From contig NZ_JAMHIV010000029.1 of NCBI RefSeq assembly GCF_023897065.1, forward strand, positions 62,001-126,000: a DNA stretch of 64,000 nucleotides. Direction: 5' to 3'. Within the stretch, counting starts at the first letter, position 1; each line of letters opens with the position of its first letter. The notes below the pieces were generated by a model. It saw only the letters and a program-made list of their open reading frames with translations, had not been told where the DNA came from and searched no databases. The translations under genes were made by a program, and so were the position numbers. Source of the DNA: Crossiella sp. SN42 (GTDB lineage: Bacteria > Actinomycetota > Actinomycetes > Mycobacteriales > Pseudonocardiaceae). Below, piece by piece: positions 50,871-59,174 of the stretch.

Positions 50871-51440
50871 ATGCGCTGGCATCGGCTGCTGATCACGGGG
50901 GCGAGCGGGGCGGGCACCACCACCCTGGGCCGGGCACTGGCCTCCCTGCACTCGGTGCCGCACGCCGAGGCCGATGACTACCTCTGGCTGCCGACCTCCC
51001 CGCCCTATCTGCACAAGCGGCCGATGGAGGACCGGATCGCGCTGATGCGGGCGGTGTTCCTGCCGAGGGACTCCTGGGTGCTCTCCGGTTCGGTGAAGGG
51101 CTGGGGCGAGGTGATCCCGGCCCGGCTGGAGGGCGTGGTATTCCTCACCATCGACCAGCAGGCCCGGATGGCGCGGTTGCTGGAGCGGGAGGTGCTGCGC
51201 TACGGCGACAGCATCAAGCCGGGCGGCAGCAACGAGGCCGCGCACCACGAGTTCCTCGACTGGGCAAGGGGATACGACGACGACACCGCCAGCCGCAGCC
51301 TGGCCAGCGACGAGAAGTGGCTGGCCGGACTGACCTGCCCGGTGCTGCGCCTTGACAGCGCGCAACCGGTGGCCGACCTGGTGGCCGCGGTGGAGCGGTG
51401 GACCAGCGCGGAGCTGGTGGTGGGGGAGTCCGGCCCGTGA
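50871..51440 (+). CDS. P-loop kinase-like protein (adenylate kinase type)
   Basis: A 189-residue P-loop protein. Walker A is LLITGASGAGTTTLGRALA near residue 8 (a Thr in place of the usual Lys: GASGAGTTT), followed by AEADDYLWL near residue 33. It resembles small nucleoside/shikimate-kinase-like proteins of actinomycetes. The Lys loss in the P-loop could reduce ATP binding. Its stop overlaps the APH gene by GTGA. Start at ATG 50871 has GAGGGACGG upstream. Confidence 0.72.
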   Translation: MRWHRLLITGASGAGTTTLGRALASLHSVPHAEADDYLWLPTSPPYLHKRPMEDRIALMRAVFLPRDSWVLSGSVKGWGEVIPARLEGVVFLTIDQQARMARLLEREVLRYGDSIKPGGSNEAAHHEFLDWARGYDDDTASRSLASDEKWLAGLTCPVLRLDSAQPVADLVAAVERWTSAELVVGESGP

Positions 51441-52351
51441 TCGAGCGCGCGGTGCGGCTCATCGACGCGGGCGGGGCGGTGGAGCTGGAGGGCAGGGGCG
51501 TCAACCGCTCCTACCGGCTCGCTGACGGCGACCGCGTGCTGTCGGTGAAGGTGCACTGTGCGGCCACCTCGGCCGAGACCGACCACCAGCGGATCCAGCG
51601 GGTGGACGAGGCGCTGAGGGGCGCCGACTGGTACCCGCCGGTGCTGGACATCGGTCACACCGCACCGGATCGGCTGGTGGTCATCCGCCCGTTCGTGCCC
51701 GGCGCTGCCTCCGAGGACGCGGCCCGGCACCTGGACGTGCTGGCCGGTGTGCTCGGCGAGCTGGCCGCAGGCACCGCGGCGGTCCCGGCCGAACTGGTCT
51801 GGGACTACGCGACGCCCTGGCTGACCGAGGGCGAGCGGGAACACCTGGCGGCCAAGGAGATGCTCACCGGCGAGTGGGACACCTTGTTGCGCGCCATGGA
51901 CGAGCACCTCGGCGACCTGCTGGCCGGCGCGCTCCGGCTGACCGGGACCGGCGAACCCGCGCTGTACCACGGTGACCTGCACGGCCGGAACCTGATCTGG
52001 CACGAGTCCCGCCCGCTGACCGTGATCGACTGGGACGAGACCGGGTTCTCCCACCGGCCCGCCGACCTCGGCAAGGCGCTGTGGCTGTCCTGCCGCAAGG
52101 GCCGGGGCGACTTCGAGCTGGATCCGCCCGCGGTGCGCCGGTTCCTGGCGCTGCTGCGCGCCAACCCGGCGCTCCCGCTTGCCGACCCGGCCGACCTGGC
52201 CAGGCTCGGCGCGATCTGGTTCCTGCCGAGGTACCACCACGTGACGCTGCTCGCGCAGCGCGACGCCCAGTTCATCCCGTGGTACCTCGGCTGGGTTTCC
52301 CGCTTCTGGGCGCGGTTCCCGGCGAACCTGGACCTGGTCAGCCGCGGCTAG
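51437..52351 (+). CDS. APH-family phosphotransferase (possible self-resistance kinase)
   Basis: A 304-residue APH-fold kinase. An N-terminal nucleotide region (GRGVNRSYRLADGDRVLSVK) precedes the catalytic loop LYHGDLHGRNLIWHE near residue 180 and VIDWDETGF. All catalytic residues are present. In a StrR-controlled cluster with phosphatases and exporters, an APH protein may phosphorylate the product to protect the host (inference). Translationally coupled to the kinase-like gene and overlapping the convergent NDK-like gene by 14 bases. Confidence 0.82.
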   Translation: MIERAVRLIDAGGAVELEGRGVNRSYRLADGDRVLSVKVHCAATSAETDHQRIQRVDEALRGADWYPPVLDIGHTAPDRLVVIRPFVPGAASEDAARHLDVLAGVLGELAAGTAAVPAELVWDYATPWLTEGEREHLAAKEMLTGEWDTLLRAMDEHLGDLLAGALRLTGTGEPALYHGDLHGRNLIWHESRPLTVIDWDETGFSHRPADLGKALWLSCRKGRGDFELDPPAVRRFLALLRANPALPLADPADLARLGAIWFLPRYHHVTLLAQRDAQFIPWYLGWVSRFWARFPANLDLVSRG

Positions 52352-53336
52352 CGGTCCAGCGCCGGACCGCGTCCAGGGTCTGCTCACGGCTGAGACCCTC
52401 GGTGGCGCCGTGCGGGGACACCGTCTCCCCGGACTGCTCGGCCACGTTGTGGTCCCCGGCCAGCGCCGCCACCGCCTCCATCGGCAGGCCGAGCCCGGCG
52501 AGCGCGCGGCCCAGCACGGTGGCGTCCAGGCCCTGCCCGTCCGCGGCGCTGAAGTACCGCCAGCTCTGGAACATGCCCTCCAGGTGGCCCGCGGACAGGT
52601 GCACCGCGTTGCGGCCCTCGGACAGCGCGATCCCGCCCGGCCCGCCGACCAGCGCGTGCACCGCGCCGCGCAGCGAGGCCGGATCGGCCTTGCCGGGGTG
52701 CAGCTCGCCGAGCAGGTTGTCCCGCAGGTCCTCGATCTCGCGCTCGCTGTGGCACTCCAGCAGGCCGACCAGCCCGGCACTGCCGCGGTAGCCCGCGGCC
52801 AGCACCGGCAGGAACCCGTTGAGCACCACCACAGCGCGCCCGTGCAGCTGGACCACCGAGGCGTAGGAGCCCGAGCCCAGCTTGTGGATCCCGGCCTGGC
52901 GGCACCGGGCCTCCAGCGCCGCCGGGTCCAGCTCCGGGTCCAGGGTCATCGCCTCGAAGGCCCCCAGTGCGCCGGTGGCCGCCGAGGAGTCCAGCAGCGC
53001 GGCCAGTGCCCGGCTGGCACCAGAACTCAGCGCGGCGGACCCGTCAGCGGCCACCCGGTGCAGGCGGGGGTAATGCTGGAGCAGGTAGCCCCGCTCGCCG
53101 AACTCCCTGGCCGTGGTCACCGCACAGCGCAGGATGTCCACCTTGCCGTCACCGAGCACCCGGACGACCTCGCCCAGCACCTCGGTGGCGTTTTCCCCTT
53201 GCAGCACCTCAGGTTTGACCATGGTCACGAAGTGCGTGCCGCCGCCCGGCACCGGCCCGCCGAGCGGTCCGGTGTCCTGGCGGCGGCCCGTGCGCAGCAC
53301 CTCCGCGAGCAGCGGCCGCACCTGGGCGGGACTCAC
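52338..53336 (-). CDS. Nucleoside-diphosphate-kinase-like protein with a large insertion
   Basis: A 332-residue protein with NDK signatures split by a long insert. THFVTMVKPEV (residues about 37-47) matches the N-terminal Lys motif. ADPASLRGAVHALVG and GRNAVHLSAGHLEGMFQSW (residues about 230-275) match the NDK R-loop and the N-x-x-H catalytic histidine segment. The middle 100-odd residues and the C terminus have no NDK counterpart; normal NDKs are about 140 residues. It would phosphorylate a nucleotide or analogue, but the insert may recruit another substrate. The GTG overlaps the SAM synthetase stop (GTGA), implying joint action. Confidence 0.68.
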   Translation of the reverse strand: MSPAQVRPLLAEVLRTGRRQDTGPLGGPVPGGGTHFVTMVKPEVLQGENATEVLGEVVRVLGDGKVDILRCAVTTAREFGERGYLLQHYPRLHRVAADGSAALSSGASRALAALLDSSAATGALGAFEAMTLDPELDPAALEARCRQAGIHKLGSGSYASVVQLHGRAVVVLNGFLPVLAAGYRGSAGLVGLLECHSEREIEDLRDNLLGELHPGKADPASLRGAVHALVGGPGGIALSEGRNAVHLSAGHLEGMFQSWRYFSAADGQGLDATVLGRALAGLGLPMEAVAALAGDHNVAEQSGETVSPHGATEGLSREQTLDAVRRWTASRG

Positions 53337-54523
53337 CACAGGGTGATGCCCTTCTCGATCAGCTCGACGGTCAGCTCACCGGTGTTGGCAATGGCTTCCT
53401 CGACCAGCGCGGTCACCACGGCCTCGTCCGGGTCCGGCGCGGTCACCACGACCTCGTCGGGGCTCTCCAGCGGCGCTTCCTTGGAGGTGAAGATGTGCAC
53501 CTGGGTCGCCCCGCCGCACTTCTCGTGCACCTGCTGGGCCAGCCGCATGGCCATCACGTTGTAGATCTTGCCGGTGTGGTCCAGCGGGTTCTTGCCTGCC
53601 GGCGCCTCGATGCTCATCGGGCGCATCGGCGTGATCAACCCGTTGACCCGGTTGCCGCGGCCGACCACGCCGACGTCACCGGTGTCGGCGACGGAGCCGA
53701 GCGCGGTGAGGTAGGGGCGGCCGTTGCGGTCGGTGGCGTTCATCAGCAGCTCGTAGTCGGCGATGCCGAGGCCCTGGATGAACTCGTTGAGCTCCTGCTG
53801 GATGACCGCCTTGCGCGCCCAGTACTGGTCCATCGACTCGATGTGCGCGGCCAGGAACGGCATGTTCACGACCAGGCTGAACTTGTCGCCGCGGCGGCTG
53901 CCGAAAACCTTGACGTCCCAGCCGCTGTCGGGGTGCCGCTGCTTGAAGTCGGAGCCGTTGATCAGGTGCTCCAGGCCCTGCACCAGGTTCTCCAGCCGGG
54001 ACAGCGGCGCGAAACCGTGCAGCAGGTTGGTGTCGTTGGAGACCAGCCCGCCGGAGCGGACCTTCACCAGGTCATCGATGGACTGCGGCTGGTACCGGGA
54101 GACCCCGCGGCCGGAACCGTGGTGGTCCACGACGCCCAGCTCGACCACCAGGTGCTTGGCTGGGTCGAAGCCGGTGGTGACCTGCGAGAGCACATCGGAG
54201 GCGGCCCGGAACATGATGTCCTGCACCGGAATCTCGGTGCTGCCCACCCGGTAGGCGCCCTTGCCGAAGACCTTCACCCGGTACGGCGCGGTGATCTCGC
54301 CACGGCCGTAGTCGATGTCCGCGCCGCCGCCGTAGAGGGTCACCTTGTCGAACCAGTGGTGCGCGACCCCGCCGAACTCCTTCAGGCAGTGCTGGGAGTA
54401 GTAGCGCGACATGCGCTCGGCCATCGCGTCGCACATGGTGTCCGGGTGACCGACACCCTTCCGCTCCACCAGCTCGTAGGGCAGATCTTCGACCGAACGC
54501 GAGTCCCGATGAATCTGCAGCAT
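53333..54523 (-). CDS. Archaeal-type S-adenosylmethionine synthetase
   Basis: A 396-residue methionine adenosyltransferase of the archaeal family (PF01941), not the bacterial MetK family. Diagnostic stretches are [20 protein letters not shown] near residue 20, [17 protein letters not shown] near residue 50, and [17 protein letters not shown] then [17 protein letters not shown] near residue 295. It joins ATP and methionine to SAM, or a related sulfonium. Overlap with the NDK-like gene suggests a shared nucleotide substrate, perhaps a non-standard NTP (speculation). A StrR-like site lies 107 bases upstream of the start. Confidence 0.9.
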   Translation of the reverse strand: MLQIHRDSRSVEDLPYELVERKGVGHPDTMCDAMAERMSRYYSQHCLKEFGGVAHHWFDKVTLYGGGADIDYGRGEITAPYRVKVFGKGAYRVGSTEIPVQDIMFRAASDVLSQVTTGFDPAKHLVVELGVVDHHGSGRGVSRYQPQSIDDLVKVRSGGLVSNDTNLLHGFAPLSRLENLVQGLEHLINGSDFKQRHPDSGWDVKVFGSRRGDKFSLVVNMPFLAAHIESMDQYWARKAVIQQELNEFIQGLGIADYELLMNATDRNGRPYLTALGSVADTGDVGVVGRGNRVNGLITPMRPMSIEAPAGKNPLDHTGKIYNVMAMRLAQQVHEKCGGATQVHIFTSKEAPLESPDEVVVTAPDPDEAVVTALVEEAIANTGELTVELIEKGITLW

Positions 54524-54629
54524 TGACCGACTTTCTTACTCGAATGCCGACAGGACTTAGGAAACAAAGTCCGCGGACGTCGTCTTGATGTTGCCGGAGC
54601 ATACCCACGGGTCGCCAAAATGCCGACCG

Positions 54630-54657
54630 GTTCGACGGTCGGCTGGTGTGCTCGAAC
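54630..54657. promoter_or_regulatory. StrR-like site upstream of the SAM synthetase gene
   Basis: GTTCGA and TCGAAC arms with 16 bases between them; the canonical StrR site has 17. Its distance from the start codon (107 bases) is close to that of the exact site at 35440-35468 (115 bases). A probable but weaker second target of the cluster activator. Confidence 0.55.
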
Positions 54658-54681
54658 AGTTAGGATCGGTGTGATCACGAG

Positions 54682-54716
54682 CGGCCGGGACTGTCCAAGC
54701 AGGACAGTCCCGGCCG
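54682..54716. terminator. Hairpin terminator
   Basis: CGGCCGGGACTGTCC pairs perfectly with GGACAGTCCCGGCCG around AAGCA, just after the stop of the leftward small gene. It marks the right edge of the cluster. Confidence 0.85.
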
Positions 54717-54717
54717 G

Positions 54718-55071
54718 TCACCACAGCTCGTCCAGCGCCGCCAGGCGTTTGCGGATGAGCCTGGCGTCCCGTGGCGGCAGGACCGCGACGACGAGGTTCA
54801 GGACGTGGCGCAGTTCGGCCGGATCCGGGCAGCACTCCTGGAATCCGCAGCCGTACTGGGGATCCCACAACCGGTGCGTGGGGTCGCGGACGAAGTTCCG
54901 CTTGGCGCGCAACGCCTCGACGGTGGCCTCCGGCCAGAGCCGGGTGCGTTCGAGCCGGGCGAGCTGTGCCCGGCCACGCCGGGACAGGCCTGGCGGCATG
55001 GGTGTGGCGGCTGCACCGGGCCTGCGGCGCGGTGCGTCTCCTCTGACCTGGGCAGGCGATCTACGCGCCAT
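54718..55071 (-). CDS. Small hypothetical protein
   Basis: A 117-residue basic protein. An Arg-rich N terminus is followed by a Cys-containing segment (DPQYGCGFQECCPDPAEL near residue 75) and a helical tail ending LIRKRLAALDELW. I do not recognise a named family. The ATG has AAAGGGA upstream. It stands alone between the cluster and a VOC gene. Confidence 0.6.
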   Translation of the reverse strand: MARRSPAQVRGDAPRRRPGAAATPMPPGLSRRGRAQLARLERTRLWPEATVEALRAKRNFVRDPTHRLWDPQYGCGFQECCPDPAELRHVLNLVVAVLPPRDARLIRKRLAALDELW

Positions 55072-55156
55072 GTCCCTTTCGAGTGTTCGACATGGGTCCA
55101 TTGTGCAGGCCGGGGCCGATCGGCGACAGCCCCGGCAGCCTTGCCTCCGCCGGCGC

Positions 55157-55552
55157 TCAGGACGCGGTCGCGACCTTCCACAGGTGCCCGTCCGGATCGC
55201 TGAAGTACCCCGAGTACCCGCCCCACTCGGCCGCGGTCGGCTCGTTGACCACCGCGCCACCGGCGGCCACCGCGGCCTGGATGACCTCGTCCACCACCTC
55301 CCTGGAGTCGGTGATGAAGTGCAAGGAGGACCCGCGGAACCCGGAGCCCGCCGCGGGAACGCCGGCGTCCTTGGCCACGGCATCCCATTCGTAGAGCGCG
55401 AGCTTGATGCCGCCGTCGCCGAGCAGGCAGGTGGCGAAGCCGGGGTGGTCCAGTTCGAGTGTGCAGCCGAGGCCCTCGACGTAGAAGCGCTTGGCGCGCT
55501 CCACGTCCTGTATCCCGAGCATGATGGCGCTGACCTGCAACTTGGTGTTCAT
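55157..55552 (-). CDS. VOC-superfamily (glyoxalase-like) protein
   Basis: A 131-residue single-domain VOC protein with paired beta-alpha-beta-beta-beta units: SAIMLGIQDVERAKRFYVEG at the start and GYSGYFSDPDGHLWKVA at the end. Metal-binding positions are not all obvious. It may act in resistance, isomerisation or dioxygenation; the substrate is unknown. An upstream in-frame ATG would add four residues. Confidence 0.85.
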   Translation of the reverse strand: MNTKLQVSAIMLGIQDVERAKRFYVEGLGCTLELDHPGFATCLLGDGGIKLALYEWDAVAKDAGVPAAGSGFRGSSLHFITDSREVVDEVIQAAVAAGGAVVNEPTAAEWGGYSGYFSDPDGHLWKVATAS

Positions 55553-55679
55553 GCTGGTCACCATAGGTAGCGGGCGGGTGGCCGCGCTTCTTGAATCCTG
55601 ACCGGTTGGGCCATCGACACCGCGCGCGGGCTGGGTCACGATCAGAGCCGGAAATCCCTCCACCAGAAGGGTGCCCGAG

Positions 55680-57083
55680 ATGACAACGAGCAACATCTCC
55701 CGCCGGACCCTGCTGCGCGCCGCCGCCGCGCTCGGGGTGTCCGCGCCCCTGCTCGGCGCCTGCGTGACCGGCGGCGGCACCGGGGACGGGCCGGCTGCAC
55801 GCGGGGAGCGGAGTCCGCAGAACCCGTTCGGGGTGAAGGCGGACGCGCCGCTGGAAGTGGTGGTCTTCAAGGGCGGCTACGGCGACGACTACGTCAAGGC
55901 GGCCGAGCAAGTCTACCGGCAGCGGTATCCGGGCGCGGCGATCGACCACAAGGGCATCCAGCAGGTCGGCGACGCGCTGCGGCCCCGGTTCGTGGCCAAC
56001 ACCCCGCCGGACGTGGTGGACAACACCGGCGCGGGCGCACTGGACCTCTCCGCGCTGGCCGCCGCCGGACAGTTGACCAACCTGGCCGAGCTGCTCGACG
56101 CCCCGTCCTGGGATGATCCGAACACCACCGTGCGGGCCACCCTGCTGCCGGGAGTGGTGGAGGACGGCAGCCGGGACGGGACCTGCGTGCACCTCAACTA
56201 CACCTTCACCGTGTGGGGCCTGTGGTACTCCAAGTCCCTGTTCGACAAGCACGGCTGGACCTACCCGGCCACCTGGGACGCGATGCTCGCACTCTGCGCG
56301 GAGATCAAGAAGACCGGTGTCGCGCCGTGGACCTACCAGGGCAAGTACCCCGACTACGTCACCGACCCGCTGCTCACCATGGCCGCCAAGACCGGCGGCA
56401 TGGACCTGATCAAGGCGCTGGACAACCTGGAACCGGGGGCCTGGCGGCAGGAGGCGGTGCGCGGCGCGGCCGAGGCCTTCGCCGAACTGGCCGGGCGGGG
56501 CTACCTGATGCCCGGCTCGGAAGCGTTGTCGCACACCGAGGCGCAGGCCGCCTGGTGCCAGGGCAAGGCGGCGTTCATCCCGTCCGGGTCCTGGCTGGAG
56601 AGCGAACAGCAGGCGGTCACCCCGCAGGGCTTCCAGATGACCATGGGCGTGGTGCCCGCGCGCACCACGTCGGACAAGCTGAAACCGGCCGCGGTGGAGG
56701 CCTCCAGCACCGAGTCCTACCTGGTCCCGGCCAAGGCGAAGAACGTGGCCGGCGGCCTGGAGTTCCTGCGGATGTTGTTCTCCCGCAACGCCTGCCGGGA
56801 GTTCGCGCGCACCGCGGGCACCCTGCCCTCGGTCGCGGGCGCCACCGACGGGCTGACCCTTTCCAGCGGCCTGGGCTCGGTGAGCGCCGCGGTCAACGCC
56901 GCGGGCGCCGAACTGGTCAGCTTCCGGCACCGCGGCTGGTATCCGGTGCTGCGCAAGGCGGCCGATGACGCGGTGGGTGAGCTGATCACCGGCAGGCTCA
57001 GCCCGGTGGCCTTCACCGAGCGGGTGCAGCAGGCGGCCGACGCGCTGGCCAAGGACGGCAGCGTCAAGAAGTACACCCGCTGA
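55680..57083 (+). CDS. ngcE: NgcE-like N-acetylglucosamine/diacetylchitobiose-binding lipoprotein
   Basis: A 467-residue solute-binding protein. The N terminus has a twin-arginine-like signal (SRRTLLRAAAALGVSAP) and lipobox LLGAC. Sequence such as LEVVVFKGGYGDDYVKAAEQ, FVANTPPDVVDNTGAGALD and NYTFTVWGLWYS follows the NgcE pattern closely. It captures chitin-derived sugars at the cell surface. Two permeases follow with overlapping stops; no ATPase is encoded, as in Streptomyces ngcEFG, which uses MsiK. Start at ATG 55680 with AAGG upstream. Confidence 0.85.
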   Translation: MTTSNISRRTLLRAAAALGVSAPLLGACVTGGGTGDGPAARGERSPQNPFGVKADAPLEVVVFKGGYGDDYVKAAEQVYRQRYPGAAIDHKGIQQVGDALRPRFVANTPPDVVDNTGAGALDLSALAAAGQLTNLAELLDAPSWDDPNTTVRATLLPGVVEDGSRDGTCVHLNYTFTVWGLWYSKSLFDKHGWTYPATWDAMLALCAEIKKTGVAPWTYQGKYPDYVTDPLLTMAAKTGGMDLIKALDNLEPGAWRQEAVRGAAEAFAELAGRGYLMPGSEALSHTEAQAAWCQGKAAFIPSGSWLESEQQAVTPQGFQMTMGVVPARTTSDKLKPAAVEASSTESYLVPAKAKNVAGGLEFLRMLFSRNACREFARTAGTLPSVAGATDGLTLSSGLGSVSAAVNAAGAELVSFRHRGWYPVLRKAADDAVGELITGRLSPVAFTERVQQAADALAKDGSVKKYTR

Positions 57084-58054
57084 TGGCGGGCCCGCGGCTC
57101 CGGCGGCGGGGCTCAGGGCAGGTCCGCCGGCTCTCGCGGGCGCGGCCGGGCGGACCCGCCCTGGGCTTCCTCGCCTGCGCCCTGCTGCCGGCGCTGGTGC
57201 TGCACGTGGTGTTCGTGCTGTCCCCGTACGCGCAGGCGTTCTACCTGTCGCTGACCGACTGGAACGGGGTCGGCGGCACCGCGCGGTTCGTCGGCCTGGC
57301 CAACTTCGCCCAGCTGGCCGAGGACTCGCTGTTCCTGGCCGGGGTGCGCAACAACCTGGTGCTGCTGCTGACCTTGCCGGTGGCCACTGTCGCGATTGGA
57401 CTGTTCCTGGCCACCCTGCTCCGTTTCGGTGGCCGCAGCGGGCGCTCCGGGGTGCGCGGGGCCCGGTTCTACTCGATCGTGTTCTTCTTCCCGCAGCTGC
57501 TGTCGGTCTCGATCGTGGCCGTGCTGTGGGGTTTCGCCTACAACCCGAACAGCGGCCTGATCAACGGCGCGCTGCGCGCGGTCGGCCTGGACAGGCTGGC
57601 GCGCAGCTGGCTGGCCGAGCCGGGACTGGCGCTGTTCGCGGTGCTGGCGGTGCTGATCTGGTCCGGCGTGGGTTTCTACCTGGTGCTGTTCAGCGCGGCC
57701 ATCGACGGCATCCCGCGCGAGTACTACGAGGCCGCACTGCTGGACGGGGCCGGCCGGTGGACCTCGTTCTGGCGGATCACCCTGCCGCTGCTGCGGGAGA
57801 ACGTGCAGGTGGCTTTTGTCTACCTGGGCATGGCCGCGCTGGACGGGTTCGCGCTGGTGCAGATCATGACCGTGGGACCGGGCGGGCCCGACGGCGCGAC
57901 CGAGGTGATCGGGCTGTCGCTGTACCGGACCGCCTTCAGCTACGGCAAGTTCGGCTACGCGGCCGCGATGGGCGTGGCGCTGTTCTTCGGCACCCTGGTC
58001 TTCGCGGTGCTGGCGCTGCGTGCGGGCCGCCGGGACCGGGTGGAGGTGGCATGA
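57083..58054 (+). CDS. ngcF: Sugar ABC transporter permease (NgcF-like)
   Basis: A 323-residue permease with about six membrane segments after a basic N terminus and the EAA loop (YYEAALLDGAGRWTSFWRIT). It partners with the binding protein before it and the permease after it to import amino sugars. ATG overlaps the upstream stop (TGATG). Function assigned from the neighbour's similarity to NgcE. Confidence 0.87.
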   Translation: MAGPRLRRRGSGQVRRLSRARPGGPALGFLACALLPALVLHVVFVLSPYAQAFYLSLTDWNGVGGTARFVGLANFAQLAEDSLFLAGVRNNLVLLLTLPVATVAIGLFLATLLRFGGRSGRSGVRGARFYSIVFFFPQLLSVSIVAVLWGFAYNPNSGLINGALRAVGLDRLARSWLAEPGLALFAVLAVLIWSGVGFYLVLFSAAIDGIPREYYEAALLDGAGRWTSFWRITLPLLRENVQVAFVYLGMAALDGFALVQIMTVGPGGPDGATEVIGLSLYRTAFSYGKFGYAAAMGVALFFGTLVFAVLALRAGRRDRVEVA

Positions 58055-58866
58055 GAAGGATCCCGCTGCACCTGGCGCTGCTGTCCTGGACGCTGGTCAC
58101 CGCGTTCCCGTTGCTGTGGGCGGTGCTCAGCGCGCTCAAGACCGACCGGGAGATCCTGTCCAGCCCGTGGTCGCTGCCGGAGAGTCCACAGTGGACGAAC
58201 TTCGGCCGGGCCTGGACCGAGGCCGACATCGGCCGCTACTTCCTCAACTCCGCGGTCGTGGTCGGCGGCGCCCTCGCCCTGACCATGCTGCTCGGCTCGC
58301 TCGCCGCCTACGCCCTGGCCCGCTATCCCTTCCCCGGCAACCGGTTCGTCTACTACCTGTTCGTCGCCTCGATGTTCTTCCCCACCTTCCTGGCACTGGT
58401 GCCGCTGTTCTTCACCGTGCAGCAGCTGGGCCTGCTGGGCACCCAGCTCGGCCTGGTCCTGGTCTACACCGCCTTCGCCACCCCGTTCACCATCTTCTTC
58501 CTGCACGCCTTCTTCCGTGGCCTGCCCACCGCGATCGCCGAGGCCGCCTTCCTGGACGGCTGCTCGCACGCCGGGGTGTTCTTCCGGGTGATGCTGCCGA
58601 TGGCCAAGCCGGGCCTGGTCTCGGTGGCCATCTTCAACTTCCTCGGCCTGTGGAACCAGTACCTGCTGCCCCTGGTGCTCAACCCCGACCCGGACGACTA
58701 CGTGCTGGCCCAGGGCCTGGCCGCGCTGTCCACCAGCCAGGGCTACCGCGGCGACTGGAGCGGCCTGTTCGCCGGACTGACCATCGCGATGCTGCCGGTG
58801 CTGATCGCGTACGTGGTGTTCCAGCGCCAGATCCAAGCCGGCACCACCGCGGGCGCGCTGCGGTAG
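58051..58866 (+). CDS. ngcG: Sugar ABC transporter permease (NgcG-like)
   Basis: A 271-residue permease with six membrane segments and the EAA loop (AEAAFLDGCSHAGVFFRVML). It ends the three-gene importer operon. The start at 58051 overlaps the preceding stop (ATGA). The downstream 308 bases hold no gene. Confidence 0.87.
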   Translation: MRRIPLHLALLSWTLVTAFPLLWAVLSALKTDREILSSPWSLPESPQWTNFGRAWTEADIGRYFLNSAVVVGGALALTMLLGSLAAYALARYPFPGNRFVYYLFVASMFFPTFLALVPLFFTVQQLGLLGTQLGLVLVYTAFATPFTIFFLHAFFRGLPTAIAEAAFLDGCSHAGVFFRVMLPMAKPGLVSVAIFNFLGLWNQYLLPLVLNPDPDDYVLAQGLAALSTSQGYRGDWSGLFAGLTIAMLPVLIAYVVFQRQIQAGTTAGALR

Positions 58867-59174
58867 CGCGCCGGCCGGGCGGCACGCGGAGGGTTCGGCC
58901 CAGCGGTGTCGGGCGACCGCGACCCGTTGGGCGGGCACGGCTTTGGCGTCGGCGCGCTGCGCCACTGTCGGGGGTGGCCGTGTCGAACCACCGCGCCTCT
59001 AGGTGCCGCAGTCCTGGATCGGTGCGCCCGGTGGCGATACGGCATCCCAGGGAGGCCATCGGCCGGGCCACTGGTTGATGGTGCTGTGAACGTTGGACAG
59101 GTCGGCTTCGGGCAGCCGTTCCCTCCGCGCGTCGCCGGGGCTCCCGCTACACACCCCACAACACGGCGGTGGGG
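58867..59174. other. Non-coding stretch between convergent genes
   Basis: About 308 bases between the permease stop and the aminotransferase stop. I see no ribosome-binding site with a credible reading frame, no strong hairpin and no repeat. It appears to be plain intergenic sequence. Confidence 0.5.
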
